Shown here piece by piece: positions 1 to 8,716 of a DNA stretch of 64,000 nt. Origin of the DNA: CADEED01 sp035502995. Its GTDB lineage: Bacteria; Pseudomonadota; Gammaproteobacteria; Steroidobacterales; Steroidobacteraceae. Numbering within the stretch: the first letter of the stretch is position 1; each line of letters opens with the position of its first letter. The notes beneath the pieces were generated by a model that was given only the letters and a program-made list of their open reading frames with translations, ran no database searches and was not told the origin of the DNA. The DNA lies in the NCBI GenBank assembly GCA_035502995.1, contig DATJTW010000123.1:1-64000 (forward strand). Reading direction: 5' to 3'. A program made the position numbers and the translations under genes.

Positions 1-277
1 CAGCCTGCATTTCGAGCTCTGCTACCACCAGGGCATCGACTTCTGCATCGAACGCGGCATCGCCCGCTTCGAACCCGGCACGCAGGGCGAGCACAAGGTC
101 AGTCGCGGTTTCGTGCCGACCCGGACGTACAGCGGACACTGGATCGTCGACCCGCGCTTCCGCGCGGCCATCGGCGACTACCTCGAACGCGAGGGCGAAC
201 ACGTCGGCAACTACGCCGAGGAGATCGGCCGCCACGTCCCGTATCGCGATGCCCGCCGTGAGGCGCGCGACAAGTGA
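1..277 (+). CDS. GNAT-family N-acetyltransferase of the DUF482/COG3146 type, C-terminal part
   Basis: The reading frame is open from base 2 and ends at TGA 275-277; the start lies outside the window. The visible 91 residues (LHFELCYHQGIDFCIERGI, then GEHKVSRGFVPTRTYSGHWI) match my recollection of the C-terminal end of the DUF482 family of GNAT-like proteins, sometimes labelled peptidogalycan biosynthesis proteins. The substrate of this family is not firmly known. It is translationally coupled to aat: the aat GTG start at 274 overlaps its stop codon. Family identification is from memory of the sequence pattern and the full length cannot be judged. Confidence 0.75.
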   Translation, partial: SLHFELCYHQGIDFCIERGIARFEPGTQGEHKVSRGFVPTRTYSGHWIVDPRFRAAIGDYLEREGEHVGNYAEEIGRHVPYRDARREARDK

Positions 278-975
278 ACAAGTCCATCACCTGGCTGTCG
301 CCCGACGGCGGCGACTGGTTCCCGCCGCTCGACCAGGCGCTCGACGAGCCCGAAGGCCTGCTGGCCGCCGGCGGCGATCTGTCTCCGGCGCGGCTGCTGG
401 CGGCGTACCGCCGCGGCATCTTCCCCTGGTACTCGGCCGGCCAGCCGGTGTTGTGGTGGTCGCCGAATCCGCGCGAAGTACTGTTGCCAGCCGCATTCAA
501 ATGTTCGCGCAGCCTCGCGAAATCCATACGGAATCGCGGCTTCGAAGTCGCGTTCGATCGGGATTTCGCCGGCGTGGTGAACGCCTGCGCGGCTCGCCGC
601 GAGCATTCGACCGGCACCTGGATCACGAGCGAAATGCACGCCGCGTACACCCGGCTGCACGAGCGCGGACACGCGCACAGCGTCGAGGTGCGCCTCGACG
701 GAGCGCTGGTCGGCGGGCTGTATGGCGTGCACCTGGGCTCGGTGTTCTTCGGCGAGTCCATGTTCAGCCGGGTCACCGACGCGTCCAAGGTGGCGCTGGC
801 CCGGCTGGTCGAACGCGGCGTTGTTGCGGGACTCACACTGATCGACTGCCAGCTACCTACCCCGCACCTGCGCTCCCTGGGCAGCCAGCCGATGGACCGG
901 GCGGAATTCAGCAAACGGGTCCACGAAGGAACGGCCGTACCCGACGTTCCCCTGTTCTCCGACACCGGAAACTAG
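274..975 (+). CDS. aat: Leucyl/phenylalanyl-tRNA-protein transferase Aat
   Basis: Transfers Leu or Phe from aminoacyl-tRNA onto proteins with N-terminal Arg or Lys, creating N-degrons that ClpS hands to ClpAP in the cytosol. The 233-residue length is usual. Family hallmarks are visible: DEPEGLLAAGGDLSPARLL near the N-terminus, RRGIFPWYS, WWSPNPR, HERGHAHSVEVR, GGLYGVHLGSVFFGESMFS and LIDCQLPTPHL. The GTG start overlaps the stop of the upstream GNAT gene by 4 bp. ClpS and ClpA are encoded 0.4-3 kb away. In many gammaproteobacteria an arginyltransferase-like gene (bpt/ate) sits between aat and infA; here it is absent. Confidence 0.97.
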   Translation: MNKSITWLSPDGGDWFPPLDQALDEPEGLLAAGGDLSPARLLAAYRRGIFPWYSAGQPVLWWSPNPREVLLPAAFKCSRSLAKSIRNRGFEVAFDRDFAGVVNACAARREHSTGTWITSEMHAAYTRLHERGHAHSVEVRLDGALVGGLYGVHLGSVFFGESMFSRVTDASKVALARLVERGVVAGLTLIDCQLPTPHLRSLGSQPMDRAEFSKRVHEGTAVPDVPLFSDTGN

Positions 976-1034
976 TTCCCGGTCGCGGCTTTTCTGGCAG
1001 AATTCGCGGCCTTCAAGGTTGCCCCAGGTTCCGG

Positions 1035-1253
1035 ATGTCGAAGGCAGATGCGATCCAGATGGAAGGCGAAGTCGTCGAGACGCTGCCTAACACCACTTTC
1101 CGGGTGAAGCTGAAGACGGGCCACGTCGTCACGGCGCACATCTCGGGAAAGATGCGCAAAAACTACATCCGCATCCTGACGGGCGACCAGGTCACCGTCG
1201 AGATGACGCCCTACGATCTGAGCAAGGGCCGCATCGTCTACCGCGGCCGCTGA
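1035..1253 (+). CDS. infA: Translation initiation factor IF-1
   Basis: A 72-residue single OB-fold protein that binds the 30S A site and helps IF2 and IF3 select the initiator tRNA. The sequence is the standard IF-1 pattern: QMEGEVVETLPNTTFRVKL, GHVVTAHISGKMRKNYIRIL, GDQVTVEMTPYDLSKGRIVY. The ATG at 1035 gives the canonical N-terminus MSKADAIQ; longer in-frame extensions upstream run into the aat gene and are not real. It lies 59 bp after aat and converges on clpA, with a long inverted repeat between the two. Confidence 0.97.
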   Translation: MSKADAIQMEGEVVETLPNTTFRVKLKTGHVVTAHISGKMRKNYIRILTGDQVTVEMTPYDLSKGRIVYRGR

Positions 1254-1262
1254 TTCGGAGTT

Positions 1263-1354
1263 GGTGCCGGGTGGGGGAAATGGGGAGTTAGCCCCGCGAC
1301 CCACGACGAACCAGGCACGCTCCCGCTAACTCCCCATTTCTCGCACCCGGCACC
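1263..1354. repeat. 29-bp inverted repeat between convergent infA and clpA
   Basis: The left arm at 1263-1291 and right arm at 1326-1354 are reverse complements at 27 of 29 positions, with a 34-nt spacer. Each arm begins with GGTGCCGGGTG and ends with GAAATGGGGAGTTAG. As RNA this would be a very long hairpin ending just before the clpA stop codon. It could serve as a bidirectional terminator for infA and clpA, although there is no T-tract. The arm sequence has the look of a dispersed palindromic (REP/MITE-like) element; that is inference. Confidence 0.7.
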
Positions 1355-1360
1355 GACCTC

Positions 1361-3637
1361 TTACTGCAGGGTCGCCGGCAGCGCCGGCGTCTCGGCGGGA
1401 ATCGACTCGAGCGTCAGCTCCTTGCCGTCCGCGCTGACGCCGATCTTCACGGTGCCGCCCGCCGCGAGCTTGCCGAACAGCAGCTCTTCCGCCAGCGGCC
1501 GCTTGATCTGCTCCTGCACCAGCCGCGCCATCGGGCGCGCGCCCATCTTCGGGTCGTAGCCCTTTTCGGCCAGCCAGCGGCGCGCGTCGTCGTCGAGGAT
1601 GATCGACACGCCCTTCTTCTCGAGCTGCGCCTCGACCTCGACGATCACCTTGTCGACCACGCGTTCGATGACCGGCATGTCGAGCGGCGCGAACTGGATG
1701 ATCGCGTCGATGCGATTGCGGAACTCCGGCGAGAACAGCCGCTTCAGCGCTTCCATGCCGTCGCTGGCGTTGTCCGACTGCACGAAGCCGATCGACGAGC
1801 GGTTCATCTCGAACGCGCCGGCATTCGTGGTCATCACGATGACGACGTGGCGGAAGTCGGCCTTGCGGCCGTTGTTGTCGGTCAACGTGCCGTGGTCCAT
1901 GACCTGCAGCAGCAGGTTGAACACGTCCGGATGCGCCTTCTCGACTTCGTCGAGCAGCAGCACGCAGTGCGGATGCTTGGCGATGGCTTCCGTCAGCAGG
2001 CCGCCCTGGTCGAAGCCGACGTAACCCGGCGGCGCGCCGATCAGGCGCGAGACCGTGTGCCGTTCCATGTACTCCGACATGTCGAAGCGGATGAACTCGA
2101 TGCCCATCGCGATGGCGAGCTGGCGCGTGACCTCGGTCTTGCCGACGCCGGTGGGACCGGCGAACAGGAAACTGCCCACCGGCTTGCGCTGGTCGCCCAG
2201 ACCCGAGCGCGCCATCTTGATGGCGGCGGCGAGCGAATCGATCGCCTTGTCCTGGCCGAAGATGACGAGCTTGAGATTGCGCTCGAGATTGCGCAGCACT
2301 TCCTTGTCCGACTGCGACACGCTCTTCGCGGGGATGCGCGCCATGCGCGCGACCACGTCCTCGATGTGTTTGACATCGACCGCGGGCTCGCGCTCGTTCG
2401 CCGGCTTGAGCCGCAGGCGCGCGCCGGCCTCGTCGACGACGTCGATGGCCTTGTCGGGCATATGGCGTTCGTTGATGTGCCGGGCGGCGAGCTCCGCGGC
2501 GGCGCGGATCGCCTCGTTCGTGTAGCCGACGCCGTGATGTTGTTCGAAGCGCGGCTTCAGGCCCATCAGGATGTCGATGGTCTCGGTCACCGAGGGCTCG
2601 ACGACGTCGATCTTCTGGAAGCGACGCGCCAGCGCGTGGTCCTTCTCGAAGATGCCGCGGTATTCCTGGTACGTGGTCGAACCGATGCAGCGCAGCTCGC
2701 CGTTCGTCAGCACCGGCTTGATGAGGTTCGACGCGTCCATGACGCCGCCGGAGGCCGCGCCGGCGCCGATCACCGTGTGGATCTCGTCGATGAAGAGGAT
2801 GGCGCCGGGCTGCTTCTTCAGCTCGGCGATGACGCTCTTGAGCCGCTTCTCGAAATCGCCGCGGTATTTCGTGCCGGCGATCAGCGAACCCATGTCGAGC
2901 GAGTAGATAGTGCAGTCCGACAACACGTCGGGCACCTTGCCCTCGACGATCATGCGCGCGAGGCCTTCGGCAATGGCCGTCTTGCCCACGCCCGCCTCGC
3001 CGACGTACAGCGGATTGTTCTTCCGGCGTCGGCACAGGATCTCGATGGTGCGTTCCACCTCGAGCGTGCGACCGATCAACGGATCGATCTTGCCGTCCTG
3101 CGCCTGCTGGTTGAGGTTGGTCGTGTACTTGTCGAGCGCGCTGCCGCCCTCTTCGCCGCGCTCGGTCTCGCCGGCGGGCTCTTCCTTGCTGGTCTTCTCC
3201 TCGGCGATCTTCGACAGGCCGTGCGACACGAAGTTGACCACGTCGAGGCGCGTGACCTCGGCGCGGTTCAGCAGGTGGACTGCGTGGCTCTGCTTCTCGC
3301 TGAAGATGGCGATCAGCACGTTGGCGACGCCGACTTCCTTCTTGCCGGACGACTGGACGTGGAACACGGCACGCTGCAGGACTCGCTGGAAGCCCAGCGT
3401 CGGCTGCACCTCGCGATCCTCGTCGTTCGGCAGCCGCGGCGTGGTGCGATCCAGGTGGTCGTTCAGCGCATCCTTGAGCCGGTTCAGGTCGGCACCGCAG
3501 GCCCGCAGGATCTCGCGCACCTTCGGCGTATCGAGGATGGACAACAGCAGGTGCTCGACCGTCAGAAATTCGTGGCGAGCATCACGCGCCTTGGCGAAGG
3601 CGTCGTTCAGACAGAATTCGAGCTCTTGGCTTAACAC
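1361..3637 (-). CDS. clpA: ATP-dependent Clp protease ATP-binding subunit ClpA
   Basis: Class I AAA+ unfoldase that feeds substrates into ClpP. The 758 residues contain an N-terminal Clp-N repeat domain (about 1-145), a first AAA module with Walker A GEAGVGKTAIAEG near residue 211, and a second with GPTGVGKTEVTRQLA near 490 and the Walker B LLLDEVEKAHPDVF. It is the ClpA rather than ClpB type: there is no long middle coiled coil and clpS is adjacent. The GTG start at 3637 has a good GGAGAGGA ribosome site just upstream. It lies 50 bp downstream of clpS on the same strand, so the two are probably co-transcribed. Confidence 0.97.
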   Translation of the reverse strand: MLSQELEFCLNDAFAKARDARHEFLTVEHLLLSILDTPKVREILRACGADLNRLKDALNDHLDRTTPRLPNDEDREVQPTLGFQRVLQRAVFHVQSSGKKEVGVANVLIAIFSEKQSHAVHLLNRAEVTRLDVVNFVSHGLSKIAEEKTSKEEPAGETERGEEGGSALDKYTTNLNQQAQDGKIDPLIGRTLEVERTIEILCRRRKNNPLYVGEAGVGKTAIAEGLARMIVEGKVPDVLSDCTIYSLDMGSLIAGTKYRGDFEKRLKSVIAELKKQPGAILFIDEIHTVIGAGAASGGVMDASNLIKPVLTNGELRCIGSTTYQEYRGIFEKDHALARRFQKIDVVEPSVTETIDILMGLKPRFEQHHGVGYTNEAIRAAAELAARHINERHMPDKAIDVVDEAGARLRLKPANEREPAVDVKHIEDVVARMARIPAKSVSQSDKEVLRNLERNLKLVIFGQDKAIDSLAAAIKMARSGLGDQRKPVGSFLFAGPTGVGKTEVTRQLAIAMGIEFIRFDMSEYMERHTVSRLIGAPPGYVGFDQGGLLTEAIAKHPHCVLLLDEVEKAHPDVFNLLLQVMDHGTLTDNNGRKADFRHVVIVMTTNAGAFEMNRSSIGFVQSDNASDGMEALKRLFSPEFRNRIDAIIQFAPLDMPVIERVVDKVIVEVEAQLEKKGVSIILDDDARRWLAEKGYDPKMGARPMARLVQEQIKRPLAEELLFGKLAAGGTVKIGVSADGKELTLESIPAETPALPATLQ

Positions 3638-3687
3638 CGTTCAGTCCTCTCCACCGTTACCTACTCATGGGCGGCTGTTCGCCGTAC

Positions 3688-4017
3688 CTAGGCCTCCTCG
3701 AGCGTGCACATCAAGGGATGGTGATGGTCACGCGCGTAAGAGGTCACCAGGGCCACTTTGGTTTCAGCGATTTCGTATGTGAACACACCGCAGATGCCCT
3801 TTCCCTGGGTATGTACTTCCAGCATGACGCGCGTCGCAGTCGTTCGATCCATCCGGAAGAACTTCTCGAGCACGTCGACCACGAATTCCATCGGGGTGTA
3901 ATCGTCGTTGAGCAGGACCACCTGATATAACGGCGGCTGCTTCGTCTTGGGCTCGGCTTCTTCGACTGCGAGGCCCGCGCCCCCGTGGTCGGGGCGTTCG
4001 GTTTCGGAGCTGGGCAT
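3688..4017 (-). CDS. clpS: ATP-dependent Clp protease adaptor ClpS
   Basis: Adaptor that binds N-degron substrates (N-terminal Leu, Phe, Trp, Tyr) and docks them on the ClpA N-domain. The 109 residues show the ClpS core: YQVVLLNDDYTPMEFVVDVL with the Asn-Asp pair of the binding pocket, MLEVHTQGKGICGVFTYEIAE, and KVALVTSYARDHHHPLMCTL. About 30 variable N-terminal residues precede the core, as is normal. A sigma70-like promoter ends only 8 nt before the ATG, so the mRNA may be leaderless. ClpA follows. Confidence 0.96.
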   Translation of the reverse strand: MPSSETERPDHGGAGLAVEEAEPKTKQPPLYQVVLLNDDYTPMEFVVDVLEKFFRMDRTTATRVMLEVHTQGKGICGVFTYEIAETKVALVTSYARDHHHPLMCTLEEA

Positions 4018-4025
4018 TGGCGCTC

Positions 4026-4054
4026 TTTATAGGGGTCGTCGTATGGCAACACAA
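4026..4054 (-). promoter_or_regulatory. Sigma70-type promoter of clpS, predicted to give a leaderless mRNA
   Basis: Read on the minus strand: -35 TTGTGT (4049-4054), 17-bp spacer, -10 TATAAA (4026-4031). The clpS ATG begins at 4017, only 8 nt beyond the -10 box, so transcription would start within about 2 nt of the start codon. An AAGAG lies at the -10 edge and could instead act as a weak ribosome site if a further upstream promoter is used. Confidence 0.6.
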
Positions 4055-4128
4055 GTACGAGGGCTCCGACGTCGGTTTGTAAAGACAAAACAAGCGCTTG
4101 AGGCTGCTGCGGAGCGAAACGTATCATC

Positions 4129-5091
4129 ATGGAAATGACGGCAAACACCTGGACGGGCGCGAGCGGCGGCGGGGGCGACTGGCGCTCGCAGGCGATCGCG
4201 CGCGCGCCGCAAGTCGTCACCTTCATCCTCGCTCTGGCCATCGCGGCACAGCTCGCGCTGATTCTGGTCGGCTTCACCGCCCGCGGCCGTCAGACGGCGC
4301 CGCCAGCGGCCACCGCCGCGGCGCCCGTGCAGCGTTTCGACATCGGGGGCCTCGTCAACGCGCACCTGTTCGGCAATGCTGCCGTGCAGGCAACCGGCGA
4401 TGCGGCGAACGCGCCGCCCACCAGCATTCCGCTGGTGCTCGCGGGCGTGCTGGCGACCCCGGACCCCAAGGAAGGTATGGCGATCATCGGAGAGAGTGCG
4501 ACCGCGGCGAAGGTCGTCGCCGTCGGCCAGCAGGTACCGGGTGGCGCGCAGCTGCACTCGGTCTATTCGGACCGCGCGATCATCGACCGCGGTGGCGTCC
4601 TCGAGTCCGTGTACCTGCCGCGCCGGACGGCCGGCGGCGGTCCGGTCGGCATGCCGCCGCCCGCGCCCCCGGTCAACGACGGGAACGAGGCCATGCTCGA
4701 TCGCATGCGCAAGCTCGTGAACGACAACCCCGGCGCGCTCAGCCAGCTCATGCGTCCGCAGCCGGTGTTCGCCGGCGGCCAGATGCGCGGCTTCCGCGTC
4801 TACCCGGGCGCCAATCGCCAGGCGTTCGCGCGCCTCGGATTGCGTGCCGGCGATCTCGTCACTGCCATCAATGGCACGCCGCTCACCGACAAGGATCGCG
4901 CGCAGGAAATCTTCGGCACGCTGAATTCCTCCACCGAGGCGCGAGTCACCATAACGCGCGCCAATCGCCAGCAGGAGCTCGTGCTCAATCTCGCGTCGGT
5001 CGCCGCTGAAGCAGAACAACTCGGCAATGGCGCCGATGGCAATATCCCCATGCAGGAGGCGCCGCCCGATGTGCCTCCCGGGAACGAATAA
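4129..5091 (+). CDS. gspC: Type II secretion system inner-membrane protein GspC
   Basis: GspC links the inner-membrane platform to the outer-membrane secretin. The 320 residues show a short cytoplasmic N-terminus, one transmembrane segment at about 25-48 (VVTFILALAIAAQLALILVG), a periplasmic HR domain (about 70-160: FDIGGLVNAHLFG, IPLVLAGVLA, GQQVPGGAQLHSVYSDRAII), and a C-terminal PDZ domain (about 215-295: GFRVYPGANRQAFARLGL, RAGDLVTAINGTPL). It heads gspC-D-E-F and is divergent from clpS. The ATG at 4129 has GGAG about 12 nt upstream. Confidence 0.93.
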   Translation: MEMTANTWTGASGGGGDWRSQAIARAPQVVTFILALAIAAQLALILVGFTARGRQTAPPAATAAAPVQRFDIGGLVNAHLFGNAAVQATGDAANAPPTSIPLVLAGVLATPDPKEGMAIIGESATAAKVVAVGQQVPGGAQLHSVYSDRAIIDRGGVLESVYLPRRTAGGGPVGMPPPAPPVNDGNEAMLDRMRKLVNDNPGALSQLMRPQPVFAGGQMRGFRVYPGANRQAFARLGLRAGDLVTAINGTPLTDKDRAQEIFGTLNSSTEARVTITRANRQQELVLNLASVAAEAEQLGNGADGNIPMQEAPPDVPPGNE

Positions 5092-5099
5092 GAAGAAGC

Positions 5100-7211
5100 A
5101 TGAATCACCGCACCATGAATCGAACGCCCTTCCGCTCGGCACTGCTCGTCGCGCTCTTCGCCTTGTCCGCGACGATCGCCGGCGCCCAGACCAGCGGCCG
5201 CAACAACGGCCAGCGCATCACGCCCAACTTCAAGGACGCGGAGATCGGCCAGGTCATCGAGGCGGTTGCCGCCGCCACCGGCAAGACCATCATCCCGGAC
5301 CCGCGCGTGCGCGCGCAGGTCACGATGCTGTCGCAGACGCCGATGTCGCCGGACGCCTTCTACGAAGCGTTCCTCGCCTTGTTGTCCGTGCACCAGTTCG
5401 TCGCCGTCGAATCCGGCGGCATCATCAAGATCGTGCCGGACGCGAACGCGCGGCAGATGCCGAACATCGACCTGCCCGACCGCATCAACAACGGCTCGGA
5501 CGAACTGGTCACGCAGGTGGTCGCCATCCAGAACGTCAACGCCGCGCAGCTCGTGCCGGTGCTGCGTCCGCTGATGCCCCAGGCCGCCCACATGGCCGCC
5601 TACACGCCCGCCAACATCCTCATCCTGTCGGACCGCGCCAGCAACGTCGCGCGGGTGATGCGCATCATCAAGCGCATCGACCAGCAGGGTGACAACGAGG
5701 TCGACATCATCTCGCTGCAACACGCGACCGCCGGCGAGGTCGTGCGCGTGATCAACACGTTCTTCCAGCAGGCGCCCGGCGGCGGCGACGCCGGTGGTGG
5801 TTCCCCCGCGCGGGTGATCGCCGACGACCGTTCGAACAGCGTGCTGATCGGCGGCGACAAGTCGCTGCGCCTGCGCATCAAGGCGCTGGTCACGCACCTC
5901 GATACGCCGCTCGAGAGCGGCGGCGACACGCAGGTGCGTTACCTGCAGTTCGCGGATGCCGAGAAGATCGCGACCAAGCTGAAGGAACAGATCTCCGCGA
6001 CAGTGGCCATCACCTCGGGCGCGCCGGCCGCGGGCGGCGCGGCACAGTCCGGCGTCGCCGCGAGCGCCGACCGCTCCACCACGATCTGGGCCGAGCCCGA
6101 GACCAACGCGCTGGTCATCACCGCGCCGGCGAAGATCATGCGGTCGCTGATGGCCGTGGTCGACAAGCTCGACATCCGCCGGGCGCAGGTGCTGGTCGAA
6201 GCGATCATCGTCGACGTCAGCGTCAACAAGAACGCCGAGCTGGGCGTGAACTGGGCCGTCTGGTCGGAAGACAACGACACGCGCATCCCGATCGGCAGCT
6301 TCATCAACCCGGTCGGCGGCGTGAACCTGGCGACGCTCGCCTCCGCCATCGACGATCCGAGCACGGCGGCGGGCAACACCAGCCTGCAGACCGGCTCGAC
6401 GTTCGGCATCGGCCGCATCGCCGCCACCGGCGTGAACTTCGCCGCGATGCTGCGCGCGATCCAGAGCGATGGCACGACGAACGTCATCGCCACGCCGCAC
6501 GCGGTCACGATGGACAACCAGGAAGCCGAGCTCAAGGTCGCGCAGGAAGTGCCGTTCGTCACCGGCAGCTATTCGAACACCGGCAACCAGAACAACAACG
6601 GCAGCGTGAACCCGTTCACCACCATCCAGCGCGAAGAAGTCGGCACCATCCTCAAGATCACGCCGCAGGTGAACGAAGGCGGCGCGCTGGTGCAGATGAA
6701 GATCGAGCTCGAGAGCTCGGAACTGTCGAACTCCACCGGCGACGCGAACAGCCTGATCACGAACAAGCGCACCGTGAACACCAACGTGCTGATCGAGGAC
6801 GGCGGCATCGTCGTGCTCGGCGGCCTGATCCGCGACAGCGCGCTGCGCGGCGAGAGTCGCGTGCCCTACCTGGGCCGCATCCCGATCATCGGCGAGCTGT
6901 TCAAGACCCGCAGCCGCAAGCGCGAGAAGTCGAACCTGATGGTCTTCATCCGCCCGAAGATCCTGCGCGACGGCCTGCAGACCGCGATCGAGACCGGCGC
7001 GAAGTACAACTACATGCGCGAGCAGCAGAAGAAGGCCGGCGCGAACCCCGGTGAGATCCTGCCGCTGATCCCGTTCAACAAGGACCCGCTGCTGCCGCCC
7101 GTGCCGCCGCCGGATGCCGCGTCGGACAAGGGCACCGCGGCCGACAAGCCCGCCGAAGCGCCGGTCGACGACAAGACGACCCCAGCGCCGGCCCCGCCGC
7201 CGAAGCCATGA
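5100..7211 (+). CDS. gspD: Type II secretion system secretin GspD
   Basis: Forms the outer-membrane secretion channel. The 703 residues comprise a signal peptide (cleavage near ATIAGAQ, about residue 30), N0 domain (about 35-110), repeated N1-N3 domains (VVAIQNVNAAQLVPVLRPL, DIISLQHATAGEVVRVINTF, RYLQFADAEKIATKLKEQI), the secretin barrel (ending EDGGIVVLGGLIRDS and GRIPIIGELFKTRSRKREKSNLMVFIRP), and a proline/alanine-rich tail of about 50 residues. The start at 5100 is 8 bp after gspC; a second ATG at 5115 is equally compatible with the signal peptide. The stop overlaps gspE by 4 bp. Confidence 0.95.
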   Translation: MNHRTMNRTPFRSALLVALFALSATIAGAQTSGRNNGQRITPNFKDAEIGQVIEAVAAATGKTIIPDPRVRAQVTMLSQTPMSPDAFYEAFLALLSVHQFVAVESGGIIKIVPDANARQMPNIDLPDRINNGSDELVTQVVAIQNVNAAQLVPVLRPLMPQAAHMAAYTPANILILSDRASNVARVMRIIKRIDQQGDNEVDIISLQHATAGEVVRVINTFFQQAPGGGDAGGGSPARVIADDRSNSVLIGGDKSLRLRIKALVTHLDTPLESGGDTQVRYLQFADAEKIATKLKEQISATVAITSGAPAAGGAAQSGVAASADRSTTIWAEPETNALVITAPAKIMRSLMAVVDKLDIRRAQVLVEAIIVDVSVNKNAELGVNWAVWSEDNDTRIPIGSFINPVGGVNLATLASAIDDPSTAAGNTSLQTGSTFGIGRIAATGVNFAAMLRAIQSDGTTNVIATPHAVTMDNQEAELKVAQEVPFVTGSYSNTGNQNNNGSVNPFTTIQREEVGTILKITPQVNEGGALVQMKIELESSELSNSTGDANSLITNKRTVNTNVLIEDGGIVVLGGLIRDSALRGESRVPYLGRIPIIGELFKTRSRKREKSNLMVFIRPKILRDGLQTAIETGAKYNYMREQQKKAGANPGEILPLIPFNKDPLLPPVPPPDAASDKGTAADKPAEAPVDDKTTPAPAPPPKP

Positions 7212-8704
7212 ATTCGGTCGTCGACGCCGCGCCCGAGACGCCTTCCCGCCCGCAGCGCGTCGGCTTCGCGTTCGCCAAGCGTCACGGCGTGCTCGTGCGC
7301 CGCGTGCACGATGGCATCGCCGAGTGCGTGTACCGGCCCGGCGCCGCGCCGCTCGCGGTTGCCGAGGTCCGCCGCCATCTCGGCGTGCCGGTGAAGCTCG
7401 AGAAGGTCGCGGAAGCGGATTTCGATTCACTGCTGCGCATCGCCTACGAAGCCGGCAACGACGCGATGGAAGCGGCCGAGGGCGTCGAGGAATCCACCGA
7501 TCTCGCGCATCTCGCGCAGGACCTGCCCGAGCAGGCGGACCTGCTCGAGAGCGAGGACGACGCGCCGATCATCCGCCTCATCAACGCGGTACTGACGCAG
7601 GCCGTGAAGGAGAACGCGTCGGACATCCACGTCGAGCCGTTCGAGAACCGGCTCGTCGTGCGCTTCCGCGTCGACGGCGTGTTGCGCGAGGTGCTCCAGA
7701 GCAAGCGCGCGGTCGCGCCGCTGGTCGTGTCGCGCATCAAGGTCATGTCGAAGCTCGACATCGCCGAGAAGCGCCTGCCGCAGGACGGCCGCATCTCGCT
7801 GCGCATCGCCGGCCGCTCGGTCGACGTGCGCGTGTCGACGCTGCCGTCCGGTCACGGCGAACGCGTGGTGATGCGTATCCTCGACAAGCAGGCGGGCCGC
7901 CTGCACCTGTCGGCGCTCGGCATGGACCCGACCACCGAGCAGCGCATCGCCGACCTGTTCCGCAAGCCGCACGGGATCATGCTCGTCACCGGGCCCACCG
8001 GCTCCGGCAAGACCACGACGCTGTACGCCGGTCTCGAGCACCTGAACGACAACACGCAGAACATCATGACGGTCGAGGACCCAATCGAGTACTACATCGA
8101 CGGCATCGGCCAGACGCAGGTGAACACGAAGGTGGAGATGACCTTCGCGCGCGGGCTGCGCGCCATCCTGCGCCAGGATCCGGACGTGGTGATGGTCGGC
8201 GAAATCCGCGACCTCGAGACCGCGCAGATCGCCGTGCAGGCGTCGCTGACCGGCCACCTCGTGCTGAGCACGCTGCACACGAACACCGCCGTCGGCGCGC
8301 TGACGCGCCTGCGCGACATGGGCATCGAACCGTTCCTGCTGTCGTCGTCGCTGATCGGCGTCGTCGCGCAACGCCTGGTGCGCACGCTGAACCCGGACAC
8401 CAAGGTGCCGTTCGTCGCCGGCGAATACGAGCGCCGCCTGCTCGGTCTGCAGCCGGGCGACCCGTCGCCGACGTTGTACAAGCCGGCGGACGGGCCGAAT
8501 GCGTTCCGCGGCCGCACCGGCATCTACGAGCTCGTGATCGTCGACGACACGATGCGCACGATGATCCACGACGAGGCGGCCGAGCACGAGCTCGAGCGCT
8601 ACGCCCGCACCATGACGCCGTCGATCCGCGACGACGGCCTCGCGCGCGTGCTGCGCGGCGACACCACCATCGAAGAAGTCCTGCGCGTCACGCGCGAGGA
8701 CTGA
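7208..8704 (+). CDS. gspE: Type II secretion system ATPase GspE, without the zinc tetracysteine motif
   Basis: Cytoplasmic hexameric ATPase that drives pseudopilus assembly. The 498 residues contain the N1E/N2E region, Walker A GPTGSGKTTTLYAGL near 260, the Asp box/Walker B DPDVVMVGEIRDLETAQIA near 323, and HLVLSTLHTN. GspE proteins normally carry two CxxC pairs after QRLVRTL. Here the text reads QRLVRTLNPDTKVPF and later PADGPNAFRGRTGIYEL, with no cysteine in either place, so the zinc-binding element is lost or remodelled. The ATG overlaps the gspD stop (ATGA). The next gene is gspF, 12 bp on. Confidence 0.95.
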   Translation: MNSVVDAAPETPSRPQRVGFAFAKRHGVLVRRVHDGIAECVYRPGAAPLAVAEVRRHLGVPVKLEKVAEADFDSLLRIAYEAGNDAMEAAEGVEESTDLAHLAQDLPEQADLLESEDDAPIIRLINAVLTQAVKENASDIHVEPFENRLVVRFRVDGVLREVLQSKRAVAPLVVSRIKVMSKLDIAEKRLPQDGRISLRIAGRSVDVRVSTLPSGHGERVVMRILDKQAGRLHLSALGMDPTTEQRIADLFRKPHGIMLVTGPTGSGKTTTLYAGLEHLNDNTQNIMTVEDPIEYYIDGIGQTQVNTKVEMTFARGLRAILRQDPDVVMVGEIRDLETAQIAVQASLTGHLVLSTLHTNTAVGALTRLRDMGIEPFLLSSSLIGVVAQRLVRTLNPDTKVPFVAGEYERRLLGLQPGDPSPTLYKPADGPNAFRGRTGIYELVIVDDTMRTMIHDEAAEHELERYARTMTPSIRDDGLARVLRGDTTIEEVLRVTRED

Positions 8705-8716
8705 TCCGGAGTTCCG

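Noticed and set aside
972..1304. Minus-strand frame over infA
   Set aside because: It covers infA completely on the opposite strand and contains the inverted repeat; no protein family is recognisable.
1847..3634. Long plus-strand frame opposite clpA
   Set aside because: Antisense shadow of an unambiguous clpA; composition is low-complexity and no start context or domain supports it.
4800..7430. A very long minus-strand open frame opposite gspC-gspD
   Set aside because: It is antisense to clear gspC and gspD coding sequence, is extremely Arg/Ala/His/Asp-rich and has no recognisable domain; GC-rich codon bias alone creates such frames.
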